Part shown: in pieces, positions 4,693 to 5,238 of the stretch
Numbering within the stretch: position 1 is the stretch's first letter
Layout: every line of letters starts with the position of its first letter
NCBI GenBank assembly: GCA_023413605.1
Contig: JAEZPL010000442.1
Span: 1 to 5,238, forward strand
DNA from: Pseudomonadota bacterium
Lineage (GTDB): Bacteria > Pseudomonadota > Alphaproteobacteria > Azospirillales > Azospirillaceae
Length of the DNA: 5,238 nt
Reading direction: 5' to 3'
Position numbers and translations under genes: made by a program
The notes under the pieces: generated by a model
Database searches by the model: none
The model's input: the letters and a program-made list of their open reading frames with translations, nothing else
Told to the model about the DNA's origin: nothing

Positions 4693-5238
4693 TCAGGTGT
4701 CCAGGAAGCTGCGCAGCTTGCGCGACCGCGAGGGGTGCTTCAGCTTGCGCAGGGCCTTCGCCTCGATCTGGCGGATACGCTCGCGCGTCACGTTGAACTG
4801 CTGACCAACCTCTTCCAGGGTGTGGTCGGTGTTCATGCCGATGCCGAAGCGCATGCGCAGCACGCGTTCCTCGCGCGGGGTCAGCGAGGCCAGGACGCGG
4901 GTCGTCGTCTCGCGCAGGTTCGCCTGGATGGCGGCGTCGAGCGGCAGAACCGCGTTCTTGTCCTCGATGAAGTCGCCGAGATGCGAATCCTCCTCGTCGC
5001 CGATCGGCGTTTCGAGGGAGATCGGCTCCTTGGCGATCTTCAGGACCTTCCGAACCTTCTCCAGCGGCATCATCAGACGCTCCGCCAGTTCCTCCGGGGT
5101 CGGCTCGCGGCCGATCTCGTGCAGCATCTGGCGGCTGGTGCGGACCAGCTTGTTGATCGTCTCGATCATGTGGACCGGGATGCGGATGGTCCGCGCCTGG
5201 TCCGCGATGGAGCGGGTGATCGCCTGGCGAATCCACCA
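4693..5238 (-). CDS. rpoD: RNA polymerase sigma-70 factor RpoD, C-terminal part (5' end outside window)
   Basis: This is the housekeeping sigma factor that directs RNA polymerase to promoters. The visible 181 residues start inside region 2.3/2.4 (WWIRQAITRSIADQARTIRI). Region 3 follows (HMIETINKLVRTSRQML, EPTPEELAERLMM), then region 4.1 (LTPREERVLRMRFGI), and the region 4.2 helix-turn-helix that reads the -35 element (TLEEVGQQFNVTRERIRQIE). The protein ends RKLRSFLDT, typical of alphaproteobacterial RpoD. The frame is open to the window edge, so the gene continues beyond 5238; an internal ATG at 5169 is not the start. It is a single-copy core gene, so it anchors the region as chromosomal, and it is followed by a strong terminator. 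Confidence 0.97.
   Translation of the reverse strand, partial: WWIRQAITRSIADQARTIRIPVHMIETINKLVRTSRQMLHEIGREPTPEELAERLMMPLEKVRKVLKIAKEPISLETPIGDEEDSHLGDFIEDKNAVLPLDAAIQANLRETTTRVLASLTPREERVLRMRFGIGMNTDHTLEEVGQQFNVTRERIRQIEAKALRKLKHPSRSRKLRSFLDT

Overview
The window looks like high-GC alphaproteobacterial chromosome. At the right edge, on the minus strand, is the C-terminal part of the housekeeping sigma factor RpoD, with the conserved core-binding, -10-recognition and -35-recognition segments. It ends in a strong terminator and is followed on the same strand by a tRNA with anticodon CAT, most probably the isoleucine-2 tRNA. A Rhodospirillales (Azospirillum-type) host fits the composition and the sigma factor C-terminus, but that placement is a guess from memory and has not been searched.

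Everything left of the tRNA appears to belong to a Tn7-like transposon whose end lies about 17 bp beyond the tRNA 3' end. Reading leftward on the minus strand from that end, there is a non-coding end region of about 330 bp. It carries a candidate TGT terminus, two related 15-bp repeats that could be transposase-binding sites, and three dyad symmetries. Then come tniQ (targeting/adaptor protein), tnsA (endonuclease) and tnsB (DDE transposase). The last two overlap by ATGA, so they are an operon and probably translationally coupled. The AAA+ regulator tnsC, any cargo and the other transposon end would lie left of the window and are not seen. No CRISPR array or Cas gene is present here.

The tnsB gene is broken at codon 325 by an IS630-family insertion sequence (3..1140). 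The IS is bounded by TA dinucleotides, has short inverted ends and encodes one intact 356-aa transposase on the plus strand. The break falls after the second catalytic aspartate of TnsB, so the visible part has lost the catalytic glutamate and C-terminal region. The tnsB frame stays open through the antisense strand of the IS and would make a 647-residue chimera.

Together the genes describe a TniQ-directed cut-and-paste element of the Tn7 type that used a tRNA-Ile2/rpoD site. It is probably no longer able to move by itself because of the IS insertion. The most interesting points are the tRNA-proximal attachment site, the position of tniQ first in the operon next to the target, and the structured end region.
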